Assembly (NCBI RefSeq): GCF_937903345.1
Contig: NZ_CALCZQ010000050.1
Span: 124,001 to 188,000 of the forward strand
DNA length: 64,000 nt
From: an uncultured Emticicia sp.
GTDB taxonomy: Bacteria; Bacteroidota; Bacteroidia; Cytophagales; Spirosomataceae
Reading direction: 5' to 3'
The position numbers and the translations under genes were made by a program. The notes beneath the pieces were generated by a model. It was not told where the DNA came from. It did not search any database and saw nothing but the letters and a program-made list of their open reading frames with translations. Shown in pieces: positions 40,836 to 50,049 of the stretch. Positions within the stretch are counted from its first letter, which is position 1; each line of letters opens with the position of its first letter.

Positions 40836-43445
40836 ATGGAAAAACTCTTTTTTTGGCGAAATTGGCCTAAAAATCAAAAATTTAGTTTTGTTTTTATTCT
40901 TACGATACTTTTCACCTCAATTTTATCGCTTTCATTTTTTTGGTTTAAAGGTGTAGAAAATATAATACATTGGGATGTTTTAAGTGAGATTGATGAAATT
41001 CCTGCGGCATTAAATACTTTCTCTGATGGACAGTTGAACACTGACCGACTAAAATTTACAATCAATGGTATTGCCTATATTGTTAAGGAGCGTTATCTCG
41101 CTTCGATAATGGAAATTAATTTTTGGGCAAACAATATATTCGCTGTATTTTTTATCTTAGGTCTGAATTTGCTAATAAGTGCATTTTCTGGCATGAGCCG
41201 TTATTGGTTTTTAGGGGGAATGGTTTTATTTGCTGGTGTTTTGATAACTTTTCATCTCGAAATCGTCTTTAATTCCGTCAATCAATTGGCTTTTTTGGCG
41301 GCTTTTGGTGCGTTTGCTGGGTTGGCTTTTTACTTCAATATGTTTGCTACTTATATTAGTATTTTTAAGAGATTTTTTTCTTTTCTTGGATTGAGTATTA
41401 TAGCCGCAATCTTGATTGGTTTTACGGCAAAAGCGACAAATCCAAGTTTGGCAGTTTTTTCATATGGATTACTTTCTGCAATTATTTTATCAGCGATATT
41501 TATCTTATTGGTTGCTCACGAAATTTCAGCAGGGTTGGTTTGGGTTGTTTCAAATTCAGGCGTTAAAAATCGTAATCATATTCCTTCTTTCTTGGCAATT
41601 TCGAGTATTTATTTGCTCAATGTGCTTTTGATTTATCTCGAAAAATCTCAATATATCGATTGGAATATTATTTCAATCAACCCAGTAGTTCTCTTTGGCT
41701 TTTCTATGCTTTTAGGAATCTGGGGTTTCAGAAATTATTCTGAACAATCTAATTTCTTTGATTTTCGAAGTATTGGATGTTGGTTTTATTTAGGTTTTGC
41801 CATTATTACAACTGCTACTCTAGGCCATGCCTATGCAACCGCAAATGATCCACTTATTGAGGCTTTCGAGGATTTTATCTCATATGCTCAAGTAGCTATG
41901 GGGCTATGCTTTTTCTTTTATGTATTAATAAACTTTATGCAACCGCTTCAAAAAGGTTTGGAAGTGCATAAAGTGATATACAAACCAAAGTTTTATGAAT
42001 TACTACTTTTCAGAATGGTAGCGGCAATTTTGGTTTTCATGTTGATTTCGTTCAAAAACTATAACAATTATTTTCAAGCTAAAGCTGGCTATTATAACAC
42101 TATTGCTGATTATTATACAGCTACCGAAGATTTACAGGCCGCCGAAACTTTTTACAAAGAGGCATTGCATTTCGATATTCGAAATCATAAATCAAATTAT
42201 GCTTTGGCTTCATTGGCTCTAAAAAATGGTGATAAAGAAAATACGGGTTTATTTCTGAAAAATGCTTTAGAAAAAAATGATAGTCCGTTTGCGTATGCTG
42301 GTTTGAGTAAGGTTTTGGAGGAAAAAGACATGTTTTTTGATGCCCTATTTACTTTGCGTGAAGGCGTGAGCAAATTTCCAAAAAACCAACATCTTTTGAC
42401 CAACATTGCGTACCTCTATGAAAAAACAAAAGTGCTTGATTCAACCTTTTTTTACTTGAATTTGGCAAAAACAAATTGTACAGATTGCGATTTGGCGGAA
42501 TCAAATTTATTGGCTTATCATTTAAAATATGGAGAAAAAGATTCTCTATACAAATCATTGATTGCATCAAACCCAAAACTTGGGGGAGATAATCGAGCAA
42601 CTAAAAGTATGAGTCTTCGTGCAAATAGGGCTGCGGCCGATAAAATTTTACAAAAACAGGCTTCAACAAATATTGAATTCACGAAAGATTCTGCCATAAA
42701 TGTGAGTCAGTTTGCTTTGCTTTATAATTTATCGTCATTTGATAATGCCATGTTTCCGTATTCGAGTACAGATTTGCAGCATCTTCAAAGAAAGGAAGTG
42801 AACTTCGATTTCTTTGAGGATTTGGGGTTTGCTATTGCTTCTCGAAATTATTTCATTGAAAATAAACTTGAAGGGCTAAAACAACTGGCGATTTTGGCAA
42901 ATGATTCGACCAAACACAAACCTTTGTATAATCAAGTGGCTGGAATGTGGTTTTTGAAACAAGGTGTATATGATAAAGCCATGGAATTTCTAAGTAAAGC
43001 TGGCGATTTGTCTTCAATAGAAGTTTTACAAAAACAAAATTATCAACAAACAATTGCCGATTCTCAAAAAGCTAAAGCTGAGAAGTTATTTAAAACTGCT
43101 TTAGTGAAAAATCATACCAATAAGGCCGACTTTGATAAAATTTTGAATGAAAATCCATTAAATCCTTATGTTTTGAGCAAAGTCGTTGATTTTTATAACA
43201 ATACGCTCAAAAAGCCCAACGATGCCTATAATTTTGTTTTCAGAGCGGCTGAATTGAACAATACTTCCACCGAAATCTGGAAACTATATACATTACAATC
43301 GCTCAAAATTGGCTTGCCTGACTACGTGGCCGATGGTTTGGTAAAACTACAGCAGTTAAGTACCCCTGCCGATTATCAAGCATTTCTTTCCACCTATCAA
43401 GCCCAAAAAGCATTGATGGAAAAAACAAAGGATGGTTTTGAATAG
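40836..43445 (+). CDS. Polytopic membrane protein with C-terminal TPR repeats, function unknown
   Basis: About 869 residues from ATG 40836 (MEKLFFWRNWPKNQKFS); the frame continues 32 codons upstream, without membrane character. The N-terminal half has roughly 10 membrane helices, the first at about residues 18-37, spread to about residue 430. The cytoplasmic or periplasmic second half (from about 430) has helical TPR pairs: AGYYNTIADYYTATEDLQAAETFYKEALHFDIRNHKSNYALASLALKNGDKENTGLFLKNAL, and more near DKAMEFLSKAGD. I do not recognise a catalytic domain. No operon partner is clear; the ABC ATPase follows 63 bp downstream. Confidence 0.8.
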   Translation: MEKLFFWRNWPKNQKFSFVFILTILFTSILSLSFFWFKGVENIIHWDVLSEIDEIPAALNTFSDGQLNTDRLKFTINGIAYIVKERYLASIMEINFWANNIFAVFFILGLNLLISAFSGMSRYWFLGGMVLFAGVLITFHLEIVFNSVNQLAFLAAFGAFAGLAFYFNMFATYISIFKRFFSFLGLSIIAAILIGFTAKATNPSLAVFSYGLLSAIILSAIFILLVAHEISAGLVWVVSNSGVKNRNHIPSFLAISSIYLLNVLLIYLEKSQYIDWNIISINPVVLFGFSMLLGIWGFRNYSEQSNFFDFRSIGCWFYLGFAIITTATLGHAYATANDPLIEAFEDFISYAQVAMGLCFFFYVLINFMQPLQKGLEVHKVIYKPKFYELLLFRMVAAILVFMLISFKNYNNYFQAKAGYYNTIADYYTATEDLQAAETFYKEALHFDIRNHKSNYALASLALKNGDKENTGLFLKNALEKNDSPFAYAGLSKVLEEKDMFFDALFTLREGVSKFPKNQHLLTNIAYLYEKTKVLDSTFFYLNLAKTNCTDCDLAESNLLAYHLKYGEKDSLYKSLIASNPKLGGDNRATKSMSLRANRAAADKILQKQASTNIEFTKDSAINVSQFALLYNLSSFDNAMFPYSSTDLQHLQRKEVNFDFFEDLGFAIASRNYFIENKLEGLKQLAILANDSTKHKPLYNQVAGMWFLKQGVYDKAMEFLSKAGDLSSIEVLQKQNYQQTIADSQKAKAEKLFKTALVKNHTNKADFDKILNENPLNPYVLSKVVDFYNNTLKKPNDAYNFVFRAAELNNTSTEIWKLYTLQSLKIGLPDYVADGLVKLQQLSTPADYQAFLSTYQAQKALMEKTKDGFE

Positions 43446-43508
43446 AATAATATCTTTGATTATCGAATAGTAAAATAAAAATTATTCGCTCATTCAACAT
43501 TTTTTTTC

Positions 43509-44246
43509 ATGAAAATTATCGAAACAACCAATATTTCAAAACGCTACATCATGGGTAGCGAAATTATTGACGCCCTAAAATCCGTCACTATTTCAGTCGA
43601 TAAAGGTGAATATGTGGCGTTTATGGGCCCTTCTGGGTCGGGTAAATCAACTTTAATGAATATCATAGGTTGCTTGGATTCTCCAACTGGCGGAAAGTAT
43701 GTTTTGAATAACCACGACGTAAGTAGTATGAGCGATAATGAATTAGCTGAAATACGAAACAAAGAAATTGGCTTCGTTTTTCAGACATTTAACTTACTTC
43801 CACGCCAATCTGCTCTTGAAAACGTGGCCTTACCATTGATTTATGCGGGTTATACAAAATCTCAACGCACTGAAAAAGCAATGCATACACTAAAAAATGT
43901 TGGTCTTGATAACAGAGCTCATCATAAACCTAACGAACTTTCGGGTGGCCAACGTCAACGCGTAGCTATTGCACGTGCTTTGGTCAATGACCCAAGTATT
44001 CTTTTGGCCGATGAGCCAACAGGAAACTTAGACACAAAAACTTCTTACGAAATCATGGAGCTGTTTGACCAGCTTTATTCAAAAGGAAATACCATCGTTA
44101 TGGTTACGCACGAAGAAGATATTGCTAAATATTCACACCGAATCATTCGTTTGCGTGATGGCTTATTAGAGTCAGATAAAGTAAATCCTGAACCAACCAA
44201 TCCACGAGAAATGGCCAAACTTTATGCCCAAAAAGTGAAAGAATAA
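43509..44246 (+). CDS. ABC transporter ATP-binding protein, MacB/LolD type
   Basis: Nucleotide-binding subunit of 245 residues. Walker A GPSGSGKSTLMNIIGCLD, Q-loop FQTFNLLPRQSALENVALPL, signature LSGGQRQRVAIARAL, Walker B ILLADEPTGNLD, and the His switch MVTHEE. The MacB/LolD/FtsE-like branch is suggested by SGSGKSTLMNIIGCLDSPTGGKYVLNNHDV. No membrane permease of this class is adjacent; the only membrane protein nearby is the TPR protein upstream, which does not look like an FtsX-type permease. The permease is probably encoded elsewhere. Confidence 0.93.
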   Translation: MKIIETTNISKRYIMGSEIIDALKSVTISVDKGEYVAFMGPSGSGKSTLMNIIGCLDSPTGGKYVLNNHDVSSMSDNELAEIRNKEIGFVFQTFNLLPRQSALENVALPLIYAGYTKSQRTEKAMHTLKNVGLDNRAHHKPNELSGGQRQRVAIARALVNDPSILLADEPTGNLDTKTSYEIMELFDQLYSKGNTIVMVTHEEDIAKYSHRIIRLRDGLLESDKVNPEPTNPREMAKLYAQKVKE

Positions 44247-44422
44247 AATTATTGCACCTATAAATTAAACGCCTACTTTTTTTAGGATTTTTTTTAAATA
44301 GGTTAGTATAAATATTTTACCGTTTAATAAAAATTGTTGGATTGTTTTTATAAAAAACAACATAATTCAAACTAAAATTCATTCTTTATCGTTTATAACT
44401 ATATATCAAAAAACTAACTTAC

Positions 44423-44908
44423 ATGAAAAAAGTATTTTCATTTTTATCATTAATGCTGTGCATCAGTACATTATCATTTGCACAAAGTCCAGCAGTTTCG
44501 GCAGAAAGTGCTAATGTTAAAGTAACTTACGGTCAACCATCTAAAAAAGGTCGTGTAATTTTTGGCGGTCTGGAGAAATTTGGAACCGTATGGCGTACGG
44601 GTGCTAATGGAGCAACCGAAATCACTTTCAAAAAAGATGTAAAATTTGGAGGTAAGTCTGTGAAAGCAGGTACTTATTCTTTATTCTCGAAATTAGGAGA
44701 GAAAGAATGGACAATTATCTTGAATAGCGAATTAAAACAATGGGGAGCTTATGGATACGATAAAATCAAAGATAAAAACGTAGCAGAAGTTACAGTTCCT
44801 GTAAAAACATTAAAAGAAGTAGTAGAGAAATTGACAATCGCTACTGATGACAAGACTTTAACCATTTCTTGGGATACGACGAGTGTTGCCGTTCCCATGG
44901 AGTTTTAG
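44423..44908 (+). CDS. DUF2911 family exported protein
   Basis: A 161-residue protein with a signal peptide (MKKVFSFLSLMLCISTLSFAQ). The DUF2911 signature is present: VTYGQPSKKGRVIFGGLEKFGTVWRTGANGATEITFKKDVKFGGKSVKAGTYSLFSKLGEKEWTIILN, followed by the WGAYGYD region. Common in Bacteroidota, function unknown, probably periplasmic beta-sandwich. It has its own promoter region and a bidirectional terminator shared with the S9 peptidase. Confidence 0.93.
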   Translation: MKKVFSFLSLMLCISTLSFAQSPAVSAESANVKVTYGQPSKKGRVIFGGLEKFGTVWRTGANGATEITFKKDVKFGGKSVKAGTYSLFSKLGEKEWTIILNSELKQWGAYGYDKIKDKNVAEVTVPVKTLKEVVEKLTIATDDKTLTISWDTTSVAVPMEF

Positions 44909-44930
44909 GGTTTAGGTAAGTGTAGTAATA

Positions 44931-44960
44931 AAAAGCCGAGGTTTTGCCTCGGCTTTTTTT
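44931..44960. terminator. Bidirectional terminator between DUF2911 and S9 peptidase genes
   Basis: Arms AAAAGCCGAGG (44931-44941) and CCTCGGCTTTT (44947-44957) around a 5-nt loop, with A- and T-runs outside. Confidence 0.92.
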
Positions 44961-45003
44961 GTTGCCCGTTCCATTCGTACACTGAGTGAACGTAGAGAGT
45001 TAC

Positions 45004-47136
45004 TTATTTATTCCCAATAAACCTCTCAAAAAACTCATAAATGCGAAGCATACGGTCGATTCTTTGACGAACATTTCCTGTGCGTGAAAGTTCATGTGTG
45101 CCTCCGGGCATTCTTACGTATTCTACTTCTTTGCCCATAATTTTCATAGATTTATACATCATTTCGCTTTGAATAATACCTGTACGAAGGTCATTTTCAC
45201 CGTGTTTGATGAGTAATGGAGTACGAATTTTATCAACGAATGTATAAGGTGAATTTGTTTCTAAAACTTTTTCTTGCGTATCATTCCAAGGATAATTAAA
45301 ATAATTCGGGATCAAACGCCATGCGTTTCCTTCTCCTAAGAAAGTTGAAAGGTCATAAACGCCACGTTGAGCAAATGCAGCTTTGAAACGGTGGTCGTGT
45401 GCCACAATCCAAGCGGTCAGATAACCAGCATACGAGCCACCTGTGATAACTTGGCGTGAAGTATCCACCCAAGAAGCTTTGGCGGCGTCAGTAGCAGCAG
45501 CAAGTACGTCTTCGGTTGGGCCAGTTCCCCAGTCTTTGATGTTGGCACGCAAGAAATCCAAACCATAACCACCTGAACCACGTGGATTGGCATAAACCAC
45601 GCCATAGCCTTGCGAACAAAAATACTGATGCTCATGCCACATCGAAAATTCGCCCGGACCCCACATGGCTGTCGGCCCTCCGTGCATATTCAATAAAAGT
45701 GGATATTTCTTTCCTGCCTCAATATTCGACGGTTTCATTATCCAATATTCAATTTTTTGACCTTTGGTATTGGTATAAGTTCGTTTTTCCGGAAAACTCA
45801 ACACTTTATATTTTACCCAATCGTTTACCGAAGTCAATTTTACAGGATTTCTCATCTGTAAATCGGCTACGTAAAGTTCATTGGGGTTGGCTATTTCAGT
45901 TTTCGAATACAGAATTTTATTGGCCGATAAATCAAAACCTAAAATTCCTGACTCATAATCAGTTATTTGTTCGACCTGCTTAGATTGAACATCAACTCTA
46001 TAAATCGGTTGTCCACCGTTCGACTGTGCTGTAAAATAAACATATTTCATATCTTTCGACCATGTGAGTCCACTAACTGAGCGGTCAAATTTAATCAATT
46101 GCGGATTTGTACCATCGGCTTTAGCAATGTATAAATCGCCAATATTTACTCCTTGAGAGTTAGTTTTTATGTAAACGATACTTTTTCCATCAGGTGACCA
46201 AGTTATACCGCTAAACGATTTCCCTTTTTCGCCCAATACAACTTTACGATTTGTGCCATCGGCATTCACTACCAAAATTTTGTTATCTTGTTCACGGTCT
46301 GGGTGTAGTAATGTATCTAGGGCAGTTTGTAAGGCAATTTGTCCATCTAGTAGCCATGCTCCACCGCTATAACTTCTGAAACCTGTCGTCAGAGGAGTTG
46401 CTTTTGCACCTTCTTTAACTTCGATTGTGTAGATATGTGAAAAATTCAGTTCTGGTTGAGTCGTGGCTTCTCCTTGAAAAGTTAGACGATTGATAACCTT
46501 CGCTTTTTTGTCGTCAATATCTTTTTCTAAATAAGCTCTAATTTCTTCTATTGTTCCATCAGGATTTGGTTTTACTCCTTTGGATGGCTTTAAAAACTCA
46601 TTTTTTGTAAAACCAGGTTTTTCTAAAGACCAAGCTGGAACGCCCTTTGATGGGTTTAGTACAGAATCTTTCAAGAGTTCGGTCAGAGAAAGACCGACAC
46701 TAAATGAAATTTTTGAGCCATCTTTCGACCAATTTGGGTTTGAAGCACCGTATTTTAAGTCGGTTAGTTGATAAGCCTCACCACCATCAAGAGGCATAAC
46801 AAAAATTTGAGATTTGCCTTTTATGTTTCGAGCAAAGGCGATTTGTTTACTATCTGGCGACCACGAAGCACTACCTACGCTTTCTACACCACGAGTAATT
46901 TGTCTTACTGTCTGAAAGTCAGTTAAGAATAAATGTGTGCGGTAATCGTATTCGAGCTTATTTTCTTCGATTGTTTCGGTAGTTCGAAGCGAATAAATGG
47001 CTTTTATGCCATCAGGAGCAATACTAATAGAACCAATTTGTTTGATTCGAGTGAGGTCTGTTACAGATACTTTTTCTTTGCCAACTTGGGCAAAAGCTAA
47101 GTTTGAAATAAAGGCAAGGGTTAGAATTATTCTCAT
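45004..47136 (-). CDS. Exported S9-family prolyl oligopeptidase
   Basis: Serine peptidase of 710 residues with a signal peptide (MRIILTLAFISNLAFAQ). The N-terminal half is a TolB-like beta-propeller (ASWSPDSKQIAFA, NWSKDGSKISFS, TWSPDGKSIVYI, TWSKDMKYVYFTA). The C-terminal alpha/beta hydrolase holds the nucleophile S568 in TGGSYAGYLTAWIVAHD, the acid in IKHGENDLRTG and the His in GGTHELSRTG. HGGPTAMWG gives the oxyanion site. Closest in look to acylaminoacyl-peptidase/DPP-like enzymes of Bacteroidota that trim peptides in the periplasm. Confidence 0.95.
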   Translation of the reverse strand: MRIILTLAFISNLAFAQVGKEKVSVTDLTRIKQIGSISIAPDGIKAIYSLRTTETIEENKLEYDYRTHLFLTDFQTVRQITRGVESVGSASWSPDSKQIAFARNIKGKSQIFVMPLDGGEAYQLTDLKYGASNPNWSKDGSKISFSVGLSLTELLKDSVLNPSKGVPAWSLEKPGFTKNEFLKPSKGVKPNPDGTIEEIRAYLEKDIDDKKAKVINRLTFQGEATTQPELNFSHIYTIEVKEGAKATPLTTGFRSYSGGAWLLDGQIALQTALDTLLHPDREQDNKILVVNADGTNRKVVLGEKGKSFSGITWSPDGKSIVYIKTNSQGVNIGDLYIAKADGTNPQLIKFDRSVSGLTWSKDMKYVYFTAQSNGGQPIYRVDVQSKQVEQITDYESGILGFDLSANKILYSKTEIANPNELYVADLQMRNPVKLTSVNDWVKYKVLSFPEKRTYTNTKGQKIEYWIMKPSNIEAGKKYPLLLNMHGGPTAMWGPGEFSMWHEHQYFCSQGYGVVYANPRGSGGYGLDFLRANIKDWGTGPTEDVLAAATDAAKASWVDTSRQVITGGSYAGYLTAWIVAHDHRFKAAFAQRGVYDLSTFLGEGNAWRLIPNYFNYPWNDTQEKVLETNSPYTFVDKIRTPLLIKHGENDLRTGIIQSEMMYKSMKIMGKEVEYVRMPGGTHELSRTGNVRQRIDRMLRIYEFFERFIGNK

Positions 47137-47193
47137 ATTTGATTGTTTTTGAAGTTTACTCGGTAAAAGTACAAAAACAAATCAAAATAGCAC

Positions 47194-48126
47194 TCAAGCA
47201 TTATGATTCAGACGAATTTTATGATACATATCGTGCATAACTTGCATGTGAGGGGCCGTAAGAACCGCAAGCCCTAAAAAGCTATAGGCCATTATTGCAT
47301 TGTTATTAATAAACATAAAGCCAGTAAAACCAAAAATCAAAATTCCACCAATGGCAAGTAAGCTATAAAATACAATTTGACGCATAACACGATTTGCAGT
47401 ATTAAAATTACTATTGTTACGTAGATAAGAAGTAATATTTTTGAGTGAGAGAGTTGAATGCCAAATGACAAAATAAAATGTAAAACCCAATATCATTGGA
47501 AGATTGTATAAAATTACCAAAATCAACAAAAATTGTATAGAAAAGAATTTGTTTTCAGTAATAACAATATTTTTATTTTTCGAATAATAAATAGCCGAAC
47601 TTAATAATAACAGAAAAATAGAAGAGAGTATCAGGCCGATTCGGTGTGAATCAAGCCAATTGATAAATGCCAAATTATCAGAACCCGCCTTAAAAAGTAA
47701 TAATATTGGGCGTACTTCAGTAAAGTTAGGCATCAGAATTATGCTCAAAATAACCAAACCATAACTCGTAACTAGAAATTTACCAATAAAGGTATCAGTT
47801 TTGAAATGGTGCAAGTCAGTTTCGCCAAAATGATAAGCTGCCAGAAAAATAAACAGAATATTACCAATTAAAGGAAAAAACCAAAGTATTGCACCGAAAG
47901 CCAATAGTCTGCCCAAATAATTGAGAAAAAAGAATGGCATTGAAAAGCGTTCCTTGTCGATGCTGGCGTTTTGATTGGCAACTAATAAATCTGCCGCCCC
48001 GTGCGGAATACCCAAAAACAAAATACCTGTAGCAAACGCCAAAAACTGACTTTCTACCGATATACGCTGAATATAATGATGCACAAACAGCATAGCAAAG
48101 CCTACAAACAAGAGTATTGTTCTCAT
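47194..48126 (-). CDS. blh: Beta-carotene 15,15'-dioxygenase, Brp/Blh family
   Basis: Membrane enzyme that splits beta-carotene into two retinals for the rhodopsin encoded just upstream. I use ATG 48126 (MRTILLFVGFAMLFVHHYIQRI); a longer frame to 48228 would run through the hairpin at 48186-48217 and adds no membrane-like sequence. Family motifs with the metal-binding histidines are LGIPHGAADLLVANQ, FLAAYHFGETDLHHF, FVIWHSTLSLKN and PHMQVMHDMYHK. About 8 membrane helices in 310 residues. The blh gene follows the rhodopsin gene on the same strand. No carotenoid synthesis genes are in the window. Confidence 0.93.
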   Translation of the reverse strand: MRTILLFVGFAMLFVHHYIQRISVESQFLAFATGILFLGIPHGAADLLVANQNASIDKERFSMPFFFLNYLGRLLAFGAILWFFPLIGNILFIFLAAYHFGETDLHHFKTDTFIGKFLVTSYGLVILSIILMPNFTEVRPILLLFKAGSDNLAFINWLDSHRIGLILSSIFLLLLSSAIYYSKNKNIVITENKFFSIQFLLILVILYNLPMILGFTFYFVIWHSTLSLKNITSYLRNNSNFNTANRVMRQIVFYSLLAIGGILIFGFTGFMFINNNAIMAYSFLGLAVLTAPHMQVMHDMYHKIRLNHNA

Positions 48127-48185
48127 TGATTTTGAGTATTTAGCAGAAAAAATAAACTGATTGTACGAAGAGGGAGAAAAGGATT

Positions 48186-48217
48186 CTGCCCGAAAACCAA
48201 AAGAAGTTTTCGGGCAG
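48186..48217 (-). promoter_or_regulatory. Hairpin between the rhodopsin and blh genes
   Basis: Perfect 12-bp arms CTGCCCGAAAAC (48186-48197) and GTTTTCGGGCAG (48206-48217) with an 8-nt loop, 21 bp after the rhodopsin stop. There is no clean T-run on the minus strand, so it may be a partial terminator or an mRNA-stabilising hairpin that sets the rhodopsin:Blh ratio. Confidence 0.6.
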
Positions 48218-48237
48218 AAATAAATCATTTTAAAAGC

Positions 48238-48984
48238 TTAAGCTTTCTTAGATTCAGTGATAGCAATGTTATACACTACTAAACCAAAACCAATTTTATT
48301 AATTGCATCGGCAATGTTATAAAACAAATTCAAGTCTTTTGTTTGAAGTAAACCTGCACCTTCTGGTCCTAACCAACCACCAGGGCCGGCCATATAACCA
48401 ATTGGGTATATTGCCCAACCAGCCAATACGAACCAAGCTAATGCTTGAATTCCTGACTTTACTGAATCAGAGTTAGAAGAAGCAGCTAATTGCTTTGCTT
48501 CGCCAGCCCATGCCGAATAAAGTACATAAACGTAACCAATAGATGAAATTACACCCCACATTACAGAGTGGCTTGTTGAAGCAGTTGGATTAAAGGCTTC
48601 TCCAATGTAACCCGCCACTAACATCACAACTGATGCCAAAATGAGTTTCCACATGAAAGCCGGTTTTGCACCTGCTGGCTTCAACAATAAATAAAATTCT
48701 ACGCACATCAAAGGCACTGTTAGTGTCCAGTCGATGTAACGTAAAGCTACTGGGCTTTCGCCAGTTGCACCGTAGAAATCTCTCATGTAGTAGTAGTGAA
48801 CCGCTGCGATACCAGTGATTAGACCAGAAACTAAAAGAGAAGTTTTCCATTTTCCATCAACACTTCCTCTTTCAAAGAAGAAAAATACTGATGCGGCAAG
48901 CATTGCCATGTAACCCGTGAAAAATGTAAATGAAACAGGGTCTTTACCGTCAACGTTGACGATGTTTAGGAATAAAGTGTACAT
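48238..48984 (-). CDS. Xanthorhodopsin-like light-driven proton pump
   Basis: Seven-helix retinal protein of 248 residues from ATG 48984 (MYTLFLNIVNV); 11 upstream codons are open but not typical. The pump motif is D85-T89-E96 in RYIDWTLTVPLMCVEFYLL, equal to D97-T101-E108 of proteorhodopsin, so it should pump protons. Position 93 is Met (proteorhodopsin 105), which indicates green-light absorption. H63 matches the counter-ion His75, and K230 in DAINKIGFG binds retinal. G144 (VMWGVISSIG) occupies the place of the xanthorhodopsin fenestration Gly156, so a carotenoid antenna is possible. Blh is encoded directly downstream. Confidence 0.95.
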   Translation of the reverse strand: MYTLFLNIVNVDGKDPVSFTFFTGYMAMLAASVFFFFERGSVDGKWKTSLLVSGLITGIAAVHYYYMRDFYGATGESPVALRYIDWTLTVPLMCVEFYLLLKPAGAKPAFMWKLILASVVMLVAGYIGEAFNPTASTSHSVMWGVISSIGYVYVLYSAWAGEAKQLAASSNSDSVKSGIQALAWFVLAGWAIYPIGYMAGPGGWLGPEGAGLLQTKDLNLFYNIADAINKIGFGLVVYNIAITESKKA

Positions 48985-49014
48985 ATAGTTATTATTGTTT
49001 AAAGTTGAACAATA

Positions 49015-49022
49015 CAAATATA
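49015..49022 (-). promoter_or_regulatory. -7 box of the rhodopsin promoter
   Basis: TATATTTG on the minus strand (49022-49015), an exact TAnnTTTG, 30 bp before the chosen rhodopsin start. A TTTG -33 box is not evident. Two direct copies of GTTGAAC (49004-49010 and 49074-49080) flank the promoter and may be protein sites. Confidence 0.5.
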
Positions 49023-49152
49023 ACAGAACACTTAATATTTTGTTTTATTTTTTTTTAAAAAAATTAAACAAACGTTGAACATTTAAATTTGAAAATTGTA
49101 TTATTCAAAGAAAAAAATATAAAATACTCAATTTATTACTGTAAGAAACCTA

Positions 49153-49190
49153 TAAAATAAAAAAATAAAAAAAATAAAAAAAATAAAATA
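49153..49190. repeat. Simple tandem repeat, AAAAAAAT unit
   Basis: About four imperfect copies of an 8-base AAAAAAAT-like unit. It probably bends DNA and could be prone to length change; no function is implied. Confidence 0.6.
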
Positions 49191-49284
49191 CAACTATTTG
49201 AATAGGCCTTTTTTACGCAACCTTCTTGACATCATTGGATTAAAACAAATCAATTTAGAAATAGCAAAAATATTTTAGTTGAGT

Positions 49285-49532
49285 TCAATTAGGGCATTTT
49301 TTCCTTCTTGTGATAATATCAAAAGTTATATGCCATATGAGAAGATAAAAAACTTCATAAGTAGTTGGGTATATTGCAATTCCTGATTGTGAGACAGTTT
49401 TTTTAAGGTAGCCATTAATTCTGTATTCACTACCATCTAAAAATTTCTCAACGCTCAAACTTTTTTGTTTTCAAAGTATAAGCATAATCTTGTTTTATCG
49501 TTTTTATCCTTGTTTTTTTCTTTTATTTCATT
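49285..49532 (-). pseudogene. Possible decayed gene fragment
   Basis: From 49461 to the stop at 49287-49285 the minus strand reads 58 open codons with ordinary protein composition (VEKFLDGSEYRINGYLKK, SQSGIAIYPTTYEVFYLLI, FDIITRRKKCPN). Upstream, 23 further open codons (49532 down to the A-run) are in another frame, joined by a one-base shift in a run of six A. No start codon or family is recognised. It may be chance. Confidence 0.25.
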
Positions 49533-50049
49533 CTAAAGGCTTCGAGTCTTTGTCTAGATAACTTAGTGTTTTTTATTCTTTACCTTAATAATTTAACTAA
49601 TCAATTTTTCTTTCTGAACCACTGCTTATTTTGTAATCTTTGATTTGAATGAAGCTGCACTCAATTAAAATTTTATTAAAGACAGATTTTTAAATGCCAT
49701 TTTTTTTAATATCGATTGATATGTAGTTTTCTGGTAAGACATTCGCATAAAAACAGAACCATTTTCATCGTTTATTTAAGCGAGTTGATTGACATTGTAA
49801 AATGATAGACGCGATATTTCTTTGTGATTTTGAGAAATTGCAATTTTATTGTTGGTAAAATTGAATGTCATGTTGAAGAAATACCAATGCATTTCTTTTT
49901 GGAAAACGTGCAATATCTACCAAAATAGTTTGTTAAATATTTGTTGAAAAAATGGAAACACTAGAAATAACAAAGCAACAATCAAATTTATCTGATTGTT
50001 ACTCTGAAAACTACCGAATATTTTGTGCTAACAAATCATTGATTCGAGC

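Larger units (their letters stand above)
49023..50049. other. Gene-poor AT-rich region upstream of the rhodopsin gene
   Basis: About 1 kb without a confident gene. It begins with the rhodopsin promoter and includes an AAAAAAAT tandem repeat at 49153-49190 and a possible decayed coding fragment at 49285-49532 (separate entries). From 49533 to 50049 no structure is seen apart from AT-richness. Confidence 0.6.

Noticed and set aside
48127..48228. N-terminal extension of Blh (MIYFCPKTSFGFRAES...)
   Set aside because: The extension is encoded by the perfect hairpin after the rhodopsin gene and adds no membrane segment; the start at 48126 fits the family.
49153..49190. A-rich tandem repeat as a CRISPR array
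   Set aside because: Units are 8 bases of low complexity without spacers, and no cas genes are present.
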